A stretch of 21,954 nt of DNA from Priapulus caudatus (GCF_000485595.1 NW_014577685.1:78729-100682), one strand, 5' to 3'. Shown: positions 1-8,994, counted from the stretch's first letter. Notes: a model not told the origin generated them from the sequence alone. A program made the numbers and translations.

Positions 1-70
1 ACCCTCCCTCCTCCTCCTCCTCCTCCTCCTCCTCCTCCTCCTCCTCCTCCTCCTCCTCCTCCTCCTCCTG
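1..70. repeat. (TCC)n microsatellite
   Basis: A near-perfect TCC trinucleotide repeat starts at the window edge, so its true left end is unknown. It passes into CCA and GCT triplets after position 70. Confidence 0.97.
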
Positions 71-150
71 CTCCACCACCACCTGCTGCTGTTGCTATTG
101 AGGCTGTCGCCGCGGCAGCAGCTGCGTTCGCTGCTCGTGTTCCTCTTTAA
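1..150 (+). CDS. Possible 3' end of a Pro/Ala-rich coding region (partial, doubtful)
   Basis: Frame 1 is open from the window edge to a TAA at 148-150. It reads a poly-proline run, then a short APPPP stretch, then an alanine-rich tail containing AIEAVAAAAAAFAARVPL. The frame continues past the pure TCC tract into more varied codons before stopping, which is the only reason to list it. Tails of this kind occur in low-complexity or cuticle-like proteins, but a trinucleotide repeat running into GC-rich sequence gives the same picture by chance. No AATAAA follows within 100 bases. The product is not recognised. Confidence 0.15.
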   Translation, partial: TLPPPPPPPPPPPPPPPPPPPPPAPPPPAAVAIEAVAAAAAAFAARVPL

Positions 151-237
151 TTGCGCATTATTGCATTGTTACTTGTGTTTGTGTTTCACTCGTTTACAAG
201 TGGGCGAGCTCTATTGACATGCGCTCGCGGTGGGAGC

Positions 238-290
238 CGCGTGCGTGCGTGCGTGCGTGCGGGCGGGCGCGCGTGCGTGTGCGTGGCTTT
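238..290. repeat. (GCGT)n microsatellite
   Basis: Imperfect GTGC/GCGT tetranucleotide repeat with a GCGG interruption near 260. Confidence 0.9.
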
Positions 291-349
291 GAGAGTATGA
301 ATACCCTTCTAATGCAGACGTGGCTGCTGCACACCCTGAGGCCTTGCTT

Positions 350-540
350 TCGCGATTGCATGTAGATATGGATAGAAGGAATATGGATGCAATGATGCAG
401 ATATAGGGATAACAGAATTGTAGACTTAAGGATGCAAATCCAGAGATACCGGAAATATAGTTTCATTGATGCAGATGTAAGGATAACAGAGATGTAGATT
501 CAAGGATGGAAAATTAGAGATATAGTCCAGCGATAAGCAC
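350..540. repeat. Degenerate ~75-bp tandem repeat, left block
   Basis: Two diverged copies start with GATGCAG at 393 and 468 and share the pattern GATGCAGAT-TA-GGATAACAGA followed by TGTAGA-T-AAGGATG. The period is about 75 bp. The same motifs reappear at 1391-1600, beyond two inverted-repeat elements. Confidence 0.65.
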
Positions 541-1050
541 ATGGATTGTGCACGTTTGCTTAGAATTGTGAAACTTTGCACACGCGTACTATACATGAGG
601 TCCTGAAGAATTTCTGATATAGTGCTAAATGGACAGCGCCATCTGGTTGCGTGCCCCTTGCGCGTTAACGGGTAATGTGTTATAACACTCTTAGGGGTTT
701 GGCTATAATTTCAATAATACTCATCCAATTTATTCAGGAAATAGCTCAAATAATTCGTAGATATCTGTACTAATATTCTAGAAGCAATTATGAGTGTAGC
801 TAATAAAATAATGAAAACTTGGATATTAAATGACGGATATGTCAAAGATCATCGTCACTGCAGTCTTGTTAACATCGTGTATTTGCCTACTAAATAAGGA
901 ACATTTTGACATATAGCATGCAGATTAGATAATTTTGGATATATCAGATGGCGCTGTTCAATTGGCACTATATCAGAAAATCTTCAGGACCTATGGTATT
1001 ATGTGTATGCAAAGTTTCACAATTTTAACCAAAAGTGCAGAATGTGCCCA
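537..1050. mobile_element. Inverted-repeat element with ~100-bp arms (MITE-like)
   Basis: The left arm (about 549-645, perhaps from 537) and right arm (about 948-1038) are imperfect reverse complements. Shared blocks are AATTGTGAAACTTTGCA, AGGTCCTGAAGA, TTCTGATATAGTG and ACAGCGCCATCTG. The ~300-bp AT-rich centre has no open frame of note. Long inverted arms with a non-coding middle are typical of non-autonomous DNA transposons or foldback elements. No target-site duplication is clear, so the ends are approximate and the superfamily is unknown. Confidence 0.75.
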
Positions 1051-1069
1051 TTTTTATGTACTTGAGGCC

Positions 1070-1306
1070 CCCCGCACACGGTGAGGTTCCTGCTGAGCAC
1101 GGAGCGTGAGGTTCGTGCTCAACAGGAACCTCACCATGTGCGGGGTCGATTTCACTGAGTTTTTGGTCTTGGTGAGGAAAATATCTGTCGTCTTTGATAA
1201 TTTTGGTCTCACGAGGCTGAAAACTCAGTGTGTGCGGGGGTGTGAGGTTCCTGCTGAGCACGGAACTCACGCTCCGTGCTCAGCACGAATCTCACCGTGT
1301 GCGGGC
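1070..1306. mobile_element. 237-bp palindromic foldback element
   Basis: The whole segment is close to its own reverse complement, centred near 1188. Each end carries a ~75-bp GC-rich sub-palindrome built from CCCGCACACGGTGAG, GTTCCTGCTGAGCACG and its complement, and these flank an inner pair around ACTGAGTTTT and GGTGAG. The overlapping open frames on the two strands encode similar peptides around HAPCSA and SPCAG, as expected of a palindrome, so neither is a gene. Confidence 0.75.
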
Positions 1307-1384
1307 GTCTTTATCCGCTGGACTAATAGTAGAGAAGAGGTTTTATTGAATACAACTACTATGAACATGAATATATATTTACAT

Positions 1385-1610
1385 ATATAATGATGCAGGT
1401 TTATGTTTGCCTGGATGTAGATATAAAGAGTACATATTTAGGGATAGCAGCCACATAATTTCATAGATGTAATTGTAGGAACAATAGGGAAGTTGCTGCA
1501 AGAAGGCAGATTTAGAAATAACAGGACTGTTGATTTATGGATGCGGATTTAGGGATAACAGGAGGTGAATTCATGGATGTAGATGTAGGTATGGCAGCGA
1601 CGAGATGCTG
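1385..1610. repeat. Degenerate ~75-bp tandem repeat, right block
   Basis: Motifs such as GGATGTAGAT, TTAGGGATA and AGGGATAACAGGA match the block at 350-540. Two inverted-repeat elements lie between the blocks, which suggests a formerly continuous array that was interrupted by insertion. Confidence 0.6.
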
Positions 1611-1627
1611 CAGCAGGAACACATATA

Positions 1628-2097
1628 GCATGTTTGCTATAGGCTTACGCGCACGTACATAAGCTATAGGCTTTCGCGCGCGTTCATGAACTTTAGAAGG
1701 CTTGCACGCGCGTACATAAGGTACAGGCGTGCACGCACGTATACATAAACTGGCTTGCGCGCGCGTACATAAACTAATAGGCTTGCACGCGCGTACATAA
1801 GCTGTAGGCGTGCGCGCATTTACATAAGCTATAGGCTTCTGCACACTTACATAAGGTACACGCGTGCGTGTACGTACATAAACTTGGCTTGCGCGCGTAC
1901 AAAAACTTTAGTAGGATTGTACGCGGGTACATAGGTACAGGCGTGCGCACACGTACATATACTGGCGTGCGCGCATTTACATAAGCTATAGGCTTGCGCA
2001 CACTTACATAAAGTACACGCGTGCGTGTACGTACATAAACATGGCTTGCGCGCACGTAAATAAGCTATAGGTCTGTGCGCACGTACATAAGCTATAT
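1628..2097. repeat. 27-bp minisatellite, about 17 copies
   Basis: Units combine a GGCTTGC step, a CGCGCG-rich step, and TACATAAGCTATA. Unit length varies by a few bases. Because 27 is divisible by three, the minus strand shows a repeated nonapeptide like YVRARKPIA in several overlapping frames; these are not supported as genes. A ~157-bp higher-order period is visible, comparing 1807 onward with 1964 onward. Confidence 0.9.
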
Positions 2098-2161
2098 AAT
2101 CCTGTACGTTAGCTGTAGGCGAAGTCTGCAATAGCAATTTTACGGCCGTCTCTCGCATGAT

Positions 2162-2206
2162 GACGTCATCGCTAGTACGCGGCACCGATATGCGAGCGAT
2201 GACGTC
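2162..2206. promoter_or_regulatory. Pair of CRE/ATF-like sites in inverted arrangement
   Basis: TGACGTCA lies at 2161-2168 within GATGACGTCATC. The 12 bases GACGTCATCGCT at 2162-2173 recur as their exact reverse complement at 2195-2206. TGACGTCA is the known consensus for CREB/ATF bZIP factors. Function here is inference only, since no gene is attached. Confidence 0.3.
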
Positions 2207-2299
2207 GATGATGAGGGCGAGAAATCTACAAGTACATGATTTCAGACTCGCGGTCCCGTGCTTTACGACGAAGTCCAAGTACCATTGTCGTTGCATGGC

Positions 2300-2440
2300 A
2301 CCCCGCCTGTCCGCTCGCCCGTCCGTCCGCCCCAACCCCCGCCCGCCCGACCGCCCCCCGCCTGCACGCGCACCGATCCGCCCGCGCGCCCGCCCGCCCG
2401 CCCGCCCGCGCGCCTGTCCGTCCGCCCGCCCGCCCTCCGT
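2300..2440. repeat. (CCCG)n-rich imperfect microsatellite
   Basis: GCCC/CCCG tetranucleotides with CCGT and CGCG variants. Open frames on both strands here are low-complexity translations. Confidence 0.9.
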
Positions 2441-2522
2441 TATTGCGTGTAAGTCTATCATTACGGGGTCGCCGCGCGTGACTCACCGACGCGGGGCGCA
2501 CGCCAACAATACATAACACGCA

Positions 2523-2800
2523 GGAGTAGTAGTATCAGCAGCAGCAGCAGCAGCAGGAGCAGGAGCAGGAGCAGGAGCAGCAGTAGTAGCAGCAGCAGCA
2601 GCAGCAGCAGAAGCAGCAGCAGAAGCAATCGCAGCAGTAGCAGAGGCAGCAGCAGCAGCAGAAGCAGAAGCAGGGCAGCAGCAGCAGCAGCAGCAGAAGC
2701 AACAGCAGCAAAAGCAGCAGAAACAGCAACAGCAGTAGCAGAGAAGCAGAAGCAGCAGCAGCAGCAGAAGCAGCAGTAGCAGTAGCGGCAGCAGCAGTAG
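2523..2800. repeat. (CAG)n compound trinucleotide tract
   Basis: About 280 bp of AGC/CAG triplets mixed with AGG, AGA and TAG variants. The minus-strand frames read as runs of Leu, Cys or Ala depending on frame. No frame looks more gene-like than the others, so I do not call a coding poly-amino-acid tract. Confidence 0.95.
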
Positions 2801-3135
2801 TGCGTGCGCGCGTGTGTGTCTCTGCATGCGGTTGAGCACAACTGTCGATGGGGAATGCCACGGATTGTGTTGTGGGATCTATCTTCCATTTCTTCTTCGA
2901 TTCTTCATCTTACCCCGATCTTCCCGCGGCCATTTTTAGCCATGTCCGAACTATTTCCGCTCCACGTGTGCTATTCCCTCCATGTTTCCCCTTTATAGCC
3001 CCTATCTACCCCGACCTACTCCGCCACTATATTTCTCCAATATTTCCCGAACCTTTTCGAAATCTTTTCGCTTGCGTGTGCTCCACGGCATGGATCGCTG
3101 CCAAACCATCGTCCACTCTACGTAGTGAACTAACA
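2801..3135. other. Non-repetitive spacer without recognisable gene
   Basis: Mixed-composition sequence, pyrimidine-rich on the plus strand from 2880 to 3070. No RNA gene or convincing exon is visible. The open frame running through it continues into the CA repeat and is judged spurious. Confidence 0.5.
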
Positions 3136-3139
3136 CATG

Positions 3140-3169
3140 CCGCACACACATACCACACACGCACACACA

Positions 3170-3215
<46 letters not shown>

Positions 3216-3339
3216 CGCACACGCACACGCACACGCCACACAGCACACGCACACGCACACGCACACGCACAACGCACACGCACACGGACCACACGCACGC
3301 ACACCGCACACGCAGCACACGCCACACGCACACGCAACG

Positions 3340-3375
<36 letters not shown>

Positions 3376-3405
3376 ACAGACACCACATACCCCCACACAC
3401 ACAGC
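3140..3405. repeat. (CA)n / (CACACG)n microsatellite
   Basis: Nearly pure CA at 3171-3208 and 3344-3372, with CACACG and CACGCA hexanucleotide variants between. Alternating purine-pyrimidine sequence of this kind can adopt Z-DNA. Confidence 0.97.
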
Positions 3406-3489
3406 CTGCAATGGCTTTCATCAGCGGCCGAGAAAGTGACGCAGCGGGCGCACACCCGTCAGTAAGCCAGCTGTTGAGCCCAGCAGGGG

Positions 3490-5370
3490 GACTCAGACGC
3501 GCTTGTACGCTAGCAGGCAGTGGGCATCCGCGCTTGTACGGTTAGCGGCAGGCGTAGACGCGTTGTACAGCGTAGCGGATAGGTAGACGCTTGTACGCTA
3601 GCGCGCAGGCTAGACGCGTTGTACGCGTAGCGGTAAGCCGTAGACGCGGTTGTACACAGCGTCTAGCCGTAAGGTAGAACGCGTAGCCTACCGTCAGCCG
3701 GCAGTAGCACCGTTGTACCGCGTAGCCGGCCCTCAGGTAGACGCGTTGTACACGGCTAGCCGCAGCTAGACGCAGTTGTACGTAGTAGCAGGTCAGGTTA
3801 GACGCGCTTGCTACGGTAGCTCGCGCAGCTAGACGACCTTGTACACGGTCATAGCCCCAGGTAGGACGCGTTGTACCGTAGCGGCCCAACGTAGACCGCG
3901 CTTGTACGCACGTAGCGTAAGCGTACGACGCGTTGCTACGGCCGAAATAGACGCGCACTAGCACGCGTTATGTACGGCTCATAGCGCGTTAGGTAGCACG
4001 CAGCTAGTACCGTAGCGGCAAGGTGCGGCGCGTGTACCGTAGCGCAGCACCGTGGACGCGATTGTCACCCGGTAGCCGGCAGACATCAGACAGCGTTGTA
4101 CGCGTAGCCGGCAGGTGAGGAGCCGCGTTGTCCACGGTAATAGCGCAGCGTAAGGCACGACTGTTGTACAGAGGTAGTACTAGCCGGCCAGGTACGACGC
4201 GTTGTACGGCTTAGCAGGCAGCGTAGCCACGGCTGCTTGTATACGACGTAGCGCACGTACACGCGTTGTACCGGTAGACTGCACCGTAGACGCGGTTTAC
4301 GGTAGCCGGCAGGTAGCCAACGCGGTTGCTACAGTCACCTAGCTGGCCAAGAACGTAGCCAACGCGTGCCTACGGGGTAGCGGCCAAGTAGACACACGCG
4401 TGTACCAGCGTAGCGGCCCAGAACCGTGGGCGCGCTCTGTACGCAGCGGCAGAGGACGACAAAACCACACCAAACAACGTTGTACGCCGTAGCGCCGCAG
4501 GCTAGACCACGCCGCCGTACCCCCCGTAGCGGCAGAACGGTCAAGACACGTTGCTACAGGTAGCGGCCCAGGGTAAGCACGCGTTACTACGACGGATAGC
4601 GCCGCCAAAGTAAGACGCTTGCTACAGCCGTAGCGGCAAGCTAGACGCGTTGCACGGACGTAGCCAGCGCTAGACGCGTTAGTACCAGCGTAGAAAGCGG
4701 CAGGTAGGCGCCGCGTCTGCTTACCCGGTAGCGGTAGCGTCAGACGCCGTTGTACATCGTTAAGCGGCAAGTAGGACGCGCTGTACATCGTAAGCTGGCA
4801 GGTAGACGCGTCTTGTACGGTATCGGCCAGGATAAGAACCGCAGTTGTACAGCGCTAGCGCGCAAGTGCTAGAACGGCGTTGTACGGCTCTAGCGCAAGG
4901 TACGCGCGCGCGCTTGCACTAACAGTAGCGGCAGAGTCCGCGGGCCGTTTGCTTACGGTAGCGGCACGGTAGACGCCGTTCCTTACGAAGTAGCGGCAGG
5001 GTAGACGCGTGTACGAGTAGCGGCAGGTAGACGCGTTGTACGCCGCTTAAGTCGCAGTTGGACGCGTTTACCGGTAGCGGCAAGCGTAGACGCGTTGCCT
5101 ACGGTCGCGGCCAGCGTAGACGCCGCTCTCGTACGCCTAGCGGCGCAGTAGACGCGTTCGTTACGGTAGCCAGAGGTAACACGCTTGTACGTTAGCATAA
5201 AAGTAGCCCGACAGAGTAAGACGGCGTCTGTACCTGATAGACGGCAGGCTCAACGCCAGTTGTACCGGTAGCGCCGCAGGTAGAGCGCGCTGTTACGAGT
5301 ACGGATAGTAGACCCGTCGTGTACCACCGGCAGCCGGCCAGGTAGAACGCGTTCCTACGCCTAGCCATCT
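3490..5370. repeat. 25-bp minisatellite, about 70 noisy copies (~1.9 kb)
   Basis: The unit combines GTAGCGGCAG with GTAGACGCGTTGTAC. The core ACGCGT is palindromic. Almost every copy departs from the consensus by extra single bases (for example CC for C, TAC split by an extra G), so real spacing is nearer 27 bp. Copy number is estimated from length. Open frames on the minus strand are by-products. An ambiguous base lies at 5380, just past the array. Confidence 0.95.
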
Positions 5371-5431
5371 TCGTCTGCCNCACGCACATCACTACAAACG
5401 CACGCACGCCACGTACGCAATTACACTACTC

Positions 5432-5434
5432 ATC

Positions 5435-5490
<56 letters not shown>
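5432..5490. repeat. (CA)n microsatellite
   Basis: About 29 uninterrupted CA dinucleotides, followed by a short TATATAAATATG stretch. Confidence 0.97.
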
Positions 5491-5496
<6 letters not shown>

Positions 5497-5499
5497 AGT

Positions 5500-5725
5500 A
5501 TATATAAATATGTATACGTTCGTGACCCAAGTATAGCGGTGAATAACGAACACTTCAAAGACACATACAAATTAGATCTCAATGCTACGAACTCCCATGA
5601 TGAACTCGATGATGTGATAACGGCCCGCGTTGAATATTCAGCATGACCAGAACGAACTCAGCTCGATGGCGTCACCGTACATTGATTACAGGCTGAGTAT
5701 GCTATGCTAGCCGCGTCTGAGGAAT
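5500..5725. other. Unique spacer, nothing recognised
   Basis: Normal-composition sequence between the CA and GA tracts. No open frame, RNA fold or repeat was recognised. Confidence 0.5.
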
Positions 5726-5729
5726 CTTA

Positions 5730-5809
5730 GTAGAGGATGGGAGCGTTGGTAGAAAGAGGAGGCGGGAAGAATGAAGAGGCAGACAGTTGGGCATTCAGAG
5801 AGGACGGGT

Positions 5810-5840
<31 letters not shown>

Positions 5841-6045
5841 AAAAAAAAGAGAAAGAGAAAGAAAGAGAAGTAGCAGAGAGGAGGGGGGATGAAAGAACGA
5901 GCGAGTAAAAGGGAAGGAAAGAGAGATAGCCAGATGAGAGACACGCACACATTCAGAGAGAAACAGAGAGCCTATGCGAGACAAGGCGAGAGAGAAAGAG
6001 AGGGGGAGAGAGAGCTCGAGAGCGAGACAGCGAAGGAGACAGACA
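5730..6045. repeat. GA-rich polypurine tract
   Basis: Pure (GA)n at about 5815-5840 within ~300 bp of imperfect GAGA, GAAA and GGGA purine sequence. Serine/leucine-rich minus-strand frames are translations of the CT complement. Confidence 0.93.
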
Positions 6046-6222
6046 GATCGAGTTAACTCACTCGCACGTATTGAGTTTCCTTTAACCACCGCCGCTCTCC
6101 AAGAAAGCCAAAGACACGGCACGCACCACACCACTCGGCTCTCCAATAATTAAGAACAAACATTCAGCAACCAGTCTGCGAAAGGTCGACACGAAAAATC
6201 CTTTACCTTTCATTGGGCGACG
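6046..6222. other. Unique spacer, nothing recognised
   Basis: Ordinary composition, with no gene or repeat recognised. Confidence 0.45.
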
Positions 6223-6224
6223 AG

Positions 6225-6790
6225 CGTGGTGTCCTGTGTGTGTAGTGTGTGTGCTGTGTGCTGGTGTGGGTCGGTGTGTGTGTGTGTGTGGTGCTGTTGT
6301 TTCGTCTATGTATAGTATATATTATGTATGGCGTGCTGTGGTGTGCTGTGTGTGTGTGCTGTGCTGTGTGATAGGTGTGTGTGTGTGTGTGTGGTGTGTG
6401 TTGTGCATGATATAGTGATATATGTTATGTGTTGTGTGGTGTGGTGTTGTGTTGTGTGGTGTGTCGGTGGATGTGTTGTGTGTGTGTATGTATATATATA
6501 TGTATGTTGTAAGTGCTGTGTGTGTGTGTGGTGTGTGGTGTGTGTGTATGTGTGTGCGCCTGTGTGTGTGTGTGCCGTGTGTGTTGTGTGTGTGTGTGGT
6601 GTATGTGTGTCGTGTTATGATAAAATATATGTTGTGTGTGTGTGTGTGTGTGTGTGTTGTGGTGTGTGTTGTGTGTGTGTGTTGTTGTGTGTGGTGTGTG
6701 TGGTCCCGTCGTGTAGTGACGTGTCTTGTGTGTGTGTGTCGTGTGTGTTTGTGTGGTGGTGTGTGTGTGTCTGTGTCTGTTGTCTGTTAG
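6225..6790. repeat. Long imperfect (TG)n tract
   Basis: About 565 bp of TG dinucleotides repeatedly broken by GTGGTG, TGCTG, TTGTG and short TATATA inserts. Cys/Val-rich plus-strand frames are microsatellite translations. Confidence 0.95.
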
Positions 6791-7225
6791 CGTATGGTTA
6801 TTCTCACCGCGAAACGCGTTCTGCCCATTGCCGTCGTTGTTTGCACATCGGGATAGAAGCAGCGCGGGAAAACTGAAGCGAGATGTGTATAGCGTCTCGC
6901 GTTATACCTTGCTCTCGGCCAAATGTTTGATTTCATGAATGGATTCAGTGAATTTGATTGAATCAGCCAATTGATTGATCAGTTATTTCCAGTGTTATAT
7001 TTTCGGTCGGGCATTTTTTTACCAACGCCAGGGTTGGACGGACGGAAAAAGTGTAACGTTATAAGCCTACACTAGCTCTACCCATGTGCCCCCTTCGCCT
7101 GTGCTCCTGCCTACAGCGCGCTACACCCGTAGAGCTAAGCCTACATCACAATACCCCCCCCCCGCGCTCCGAAACGCAAATACGTGACGTGAATACATAT
7201 AAGAAAACTAAATAGATAATATACA
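6791..7225. other. Spacer with small inverted repeat and a C run
   Basis: No gene recognised. TAGCTCTAC at 7072-7080 pairs with GTAGAGCTA near 7127, and AAGCCTACA occurs beside each arm. A short C homopolymer lies near 7155. Confidence 0.4.
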
Positions 7226-7300
7226 TAAATGCTCGGTGCGCACACGCGCGCGCACGCACTCACGCACACTCAGGCGCACGCACGCTCACGCACGCACATT
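7226..7300. repeat. (ACGC)n-like microsatellite
   Basis: CACG/CGCA tetranucleotide repeat with CACTCACG variants. Confidence 0.85.
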
Positions 7301-7311
7301 GCTAGTATTTC

Positions 7312-7570
7312 TCTCACGTCGCCATTGTTCTACGTCATCATTCTGCTGCTACACGTCACGATTGTTTTATTACGTCACGCGGGCGTCCCGCAACAATCCC
7401 GCATTGTCTCACGCCGAGAACAATATATACAATACATTGTTACAGCAATGCTAATATATAGTTATTATATATATACTGATTATATATATATATATATATA
7501 TATAATTATATAGTATATATATATATATAGGTGTGGGCGGTAGGTGACGTCACCTTCCCCTTGAGCCAAT
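7312..7570. promoter_or_regulatory. Cluster of CRE-like and CCAAT motifs, candidate regulatory segment
   Basis: ACGTC-containing sites occur near 7316, at 7331-7338 (TACGTCAT), 7353-7358 (ACGTCA) and 7371-7378 (TACGTCAC), mixed with CATTGTT/ACAAT motifs near 7323, 7393 and 7402. After a (TA)n tract, a perfect 12-bp palindrome GGTGACGTCACC at 7543-7554 is followed by CCAAT at 7566-7570. CRE plus CCAAT is a known promoter pairing. No downstream exon is visible, so promoter function is inference. Confidence 0.3.
7440..7530. repeat. (TA)n microsatellite
   Basis: TATATA runs broken by TTATTATA and TAATTATATAG. Confidence 0.95.
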
Positions 7571-7671
7571 AAGTCCGGTGAGCCGCGCGATAAAACACAA
7601 GCGCCGAATCCGGCTGGAGCGTCTATATCAAGCCGGTACGGGACATGACGGCACGCATTATTTCGAATAAT

Positions 7672-8001
7672 TGACTAATCAGTGCGTCAATAAATCAATA
7701 TTCACAGAGAGTACTAGTATTAGCTAAACCATGTGTCTATAGGTAAAATCATAGCAATGTATATTATGCAAAAGATCTCCCGTACCGGCATGAATTCAAT
7801 TACTTCTCTGCCCTGAATATGTGAGTTGATATGGGACGCACGAAGCGGCACGATTAGTCATGCTAGTTCATGCCACGAGTAGTTATGCACTCGAAGGTGA
7901 GTTTCAATGATGTAAATTTCTAAAATTCTAGATACCTTGTAGACACATGTCTTAGCTATACTCTCTGTAAATATTGAGTTTATTGACGCCACGATTAGTC
8001 A
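7672..8001. mobile_element. 330-bp inverted-repeat element (MITE-like)
   Basis: The left arm 7672-7748 begins TGACTAATC. The right arm ~7930-8001 ends GATTAGTCA, its exact complement. Further matching blocks include GCGTCAATAAA, CAATATT-ACAGAGAGTA, AGCTAA and CATGTGTCTA. The arms are about 75 bp, differing by small indels. The ~180-bp centre is non-coding. An extra GATTAGTCA-like end motif lies inside at about 7852-7860. No clear target duplication; the right flank is a C run. Confidence 0.8.
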
Positions 8002-8051
8002 CCCCCCCCCCTATATATTAGCAAATTATATGCGATACCTTGAATCTCCCC

Positions 8052-8375
8052 CTACGCGGCTTGAATATGCAGCGACACCGCCACAAAATGAGCCGCTGCG
8101 GCTTCAAGGATAAAGATGATGTCCCGGACTTGAGACCTATGCATTGTCCTTAAATTGGGGCGTAAAAGCGGCCCCTTTTTAAAACTCGACAGGCGGTCTT
8201 CTTGAAGGTATTCTGTTTCATTTTGACCGAGAACATTATGTGACTTCACAGCGAAGTGTGCAAAAAACTGCCTTTCAGCGAAACTCGCCCGTTTCCCACT
8301 GTTATTTCCAACATTGCTACGCCGTCTTCGTTCGTCGTGGATTAATTGCTGTAGCCATCGATCTTTCCTCTCCGG
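8052..8375 (-). CDS. Unrecognised 107-codon open frame, possible exon or transposase remnant
   Basis: This minus-strand frame is open from 8375 down to a TAG at 8052-8054 and has no ATG near its upstream end; a GTG at 8249 is the first alternative start. Unlike the other long frames here it does not come from a simple repeat. It encodes a basic segment with RWLQQLIHDERRRRSNVG near the N end, then SFAERQFFAHFAVKSHNVL, then KKGPLLRPNLRTMHRSQVRD and a short hydrophobic end. No family is recognised. It sits between two inverted-repeat elements, so it may be an exon of an unseen gene, a decayed transposase piece, or chance. Confidence 0.22.
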   Translation of the reverse strand, partial: PERKDRWLQQLIHDERRRRSNVGNNSGKRASFAERQFFAHFAVKSHNVLGQNETEYLQEDRLSSFKKGPLLRPNLRTMHRSQVRDIIFILEAAAAHFVAVSLHIQAA

Positions 8376-8567
8376 CTACGGCAGCTCAAAGAGCATGATC
8401 GTTTTTGTCACTTGAAGAGACTGTGATGCGCATCCAACACCACATAATTCCTTTGCACTATGCGCGCGTGATGGAGCGCGCTGCGTTATACGTGTTTTTT
8501 CATACGGCCCTCGAATCTACATCCGGTCAATAGTCACAAAGTTCGCCGGATGTCCGCCCCCACAGGT
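8376..8567. other. Spacer, nothing recognised
   Basis: Ordinary composition up to the outer edge of the next inverted-repeat element. A frame covering 8517-8708 runs into that element and is not accepted as a gene. Confidence 0.4.
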
Positions 8568-8830
8568 AAAGGTTATACGGACACGCCGTAATTTTGACTC
8601 TGTTATGCAACAGACTGTTTCGTAGTGGAGCGAGAGATCCACACTCATCAGGCATAATACAGAGGTGATTCTATTGTAGAACATCGCGAGCCAGTATAGA
8701 AAACACATGCATAAGTGAATCTATTGTTCATGCGCGTCGCCGCTTCTAAGAAAATACCATAACGATACTCAATTAGCGCGTCATCTTCGGGACTGCTGCG
8801 CGCCTGGCCGCATAAACGATATTCATGTAA

Positions 8831-8972
8831 GATTCACATTAAACGCTTCCTTAATAAAAATTTTATCTTATATGTTTTGCCCATTTACTAAGCATCAAAC
8901 CCTTAAAACCAAAAGTGTTAAATTAAATGCAGACAATAAAGATAAAATTTTATAAGGAACTTATGTAAACTT
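8831..8972. repeat. AT-rich inner inverted repeat
   Basis: The left arm (8831-8872) and right arm (8936-8972) share TTCCTTA-TAAAATTTTATCTT in inverted orientation around a ~60-bp loop. It may be part of the surrounding element or a separate small insertion. Confidence 0.55.
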
Positions 8973-8994
8973 TTACAATGAAATTACAGTTTAA

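Noticed and set aside
1847-2461. 204-codon minus-strand frame
   Set aside because: It joins a (CCCG)n translation to the 27-bp minisatellite; composition changes abruptly and no domain is visible.
2461-2889. Poly-Leu, poly-Ala and poly-Cys minus-strand frames
   Set aside because: All three frames of a CAG/CTG tract are open; none is preferred and no flanking coding sequence supports a gene.
2848-3465. 205-codon plus-strand frame
   Set aside because: The second half is His/Thr from the CA repeat. The first half has no recognisable motif.
5707-6146. Ser/Leu-rich minus-strand frames that look like membrane segments
   Set aside because: Complement of a GA tract; hydrophobicity is a by-product of CT repeats.
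6328-6876. 182-codon Cys/Val-rich frame resembling a cysteine-rich peptide
   Set aside because: It is the translation of the TG tract; cysteine spacing follows the dinucleotide and not a fold.
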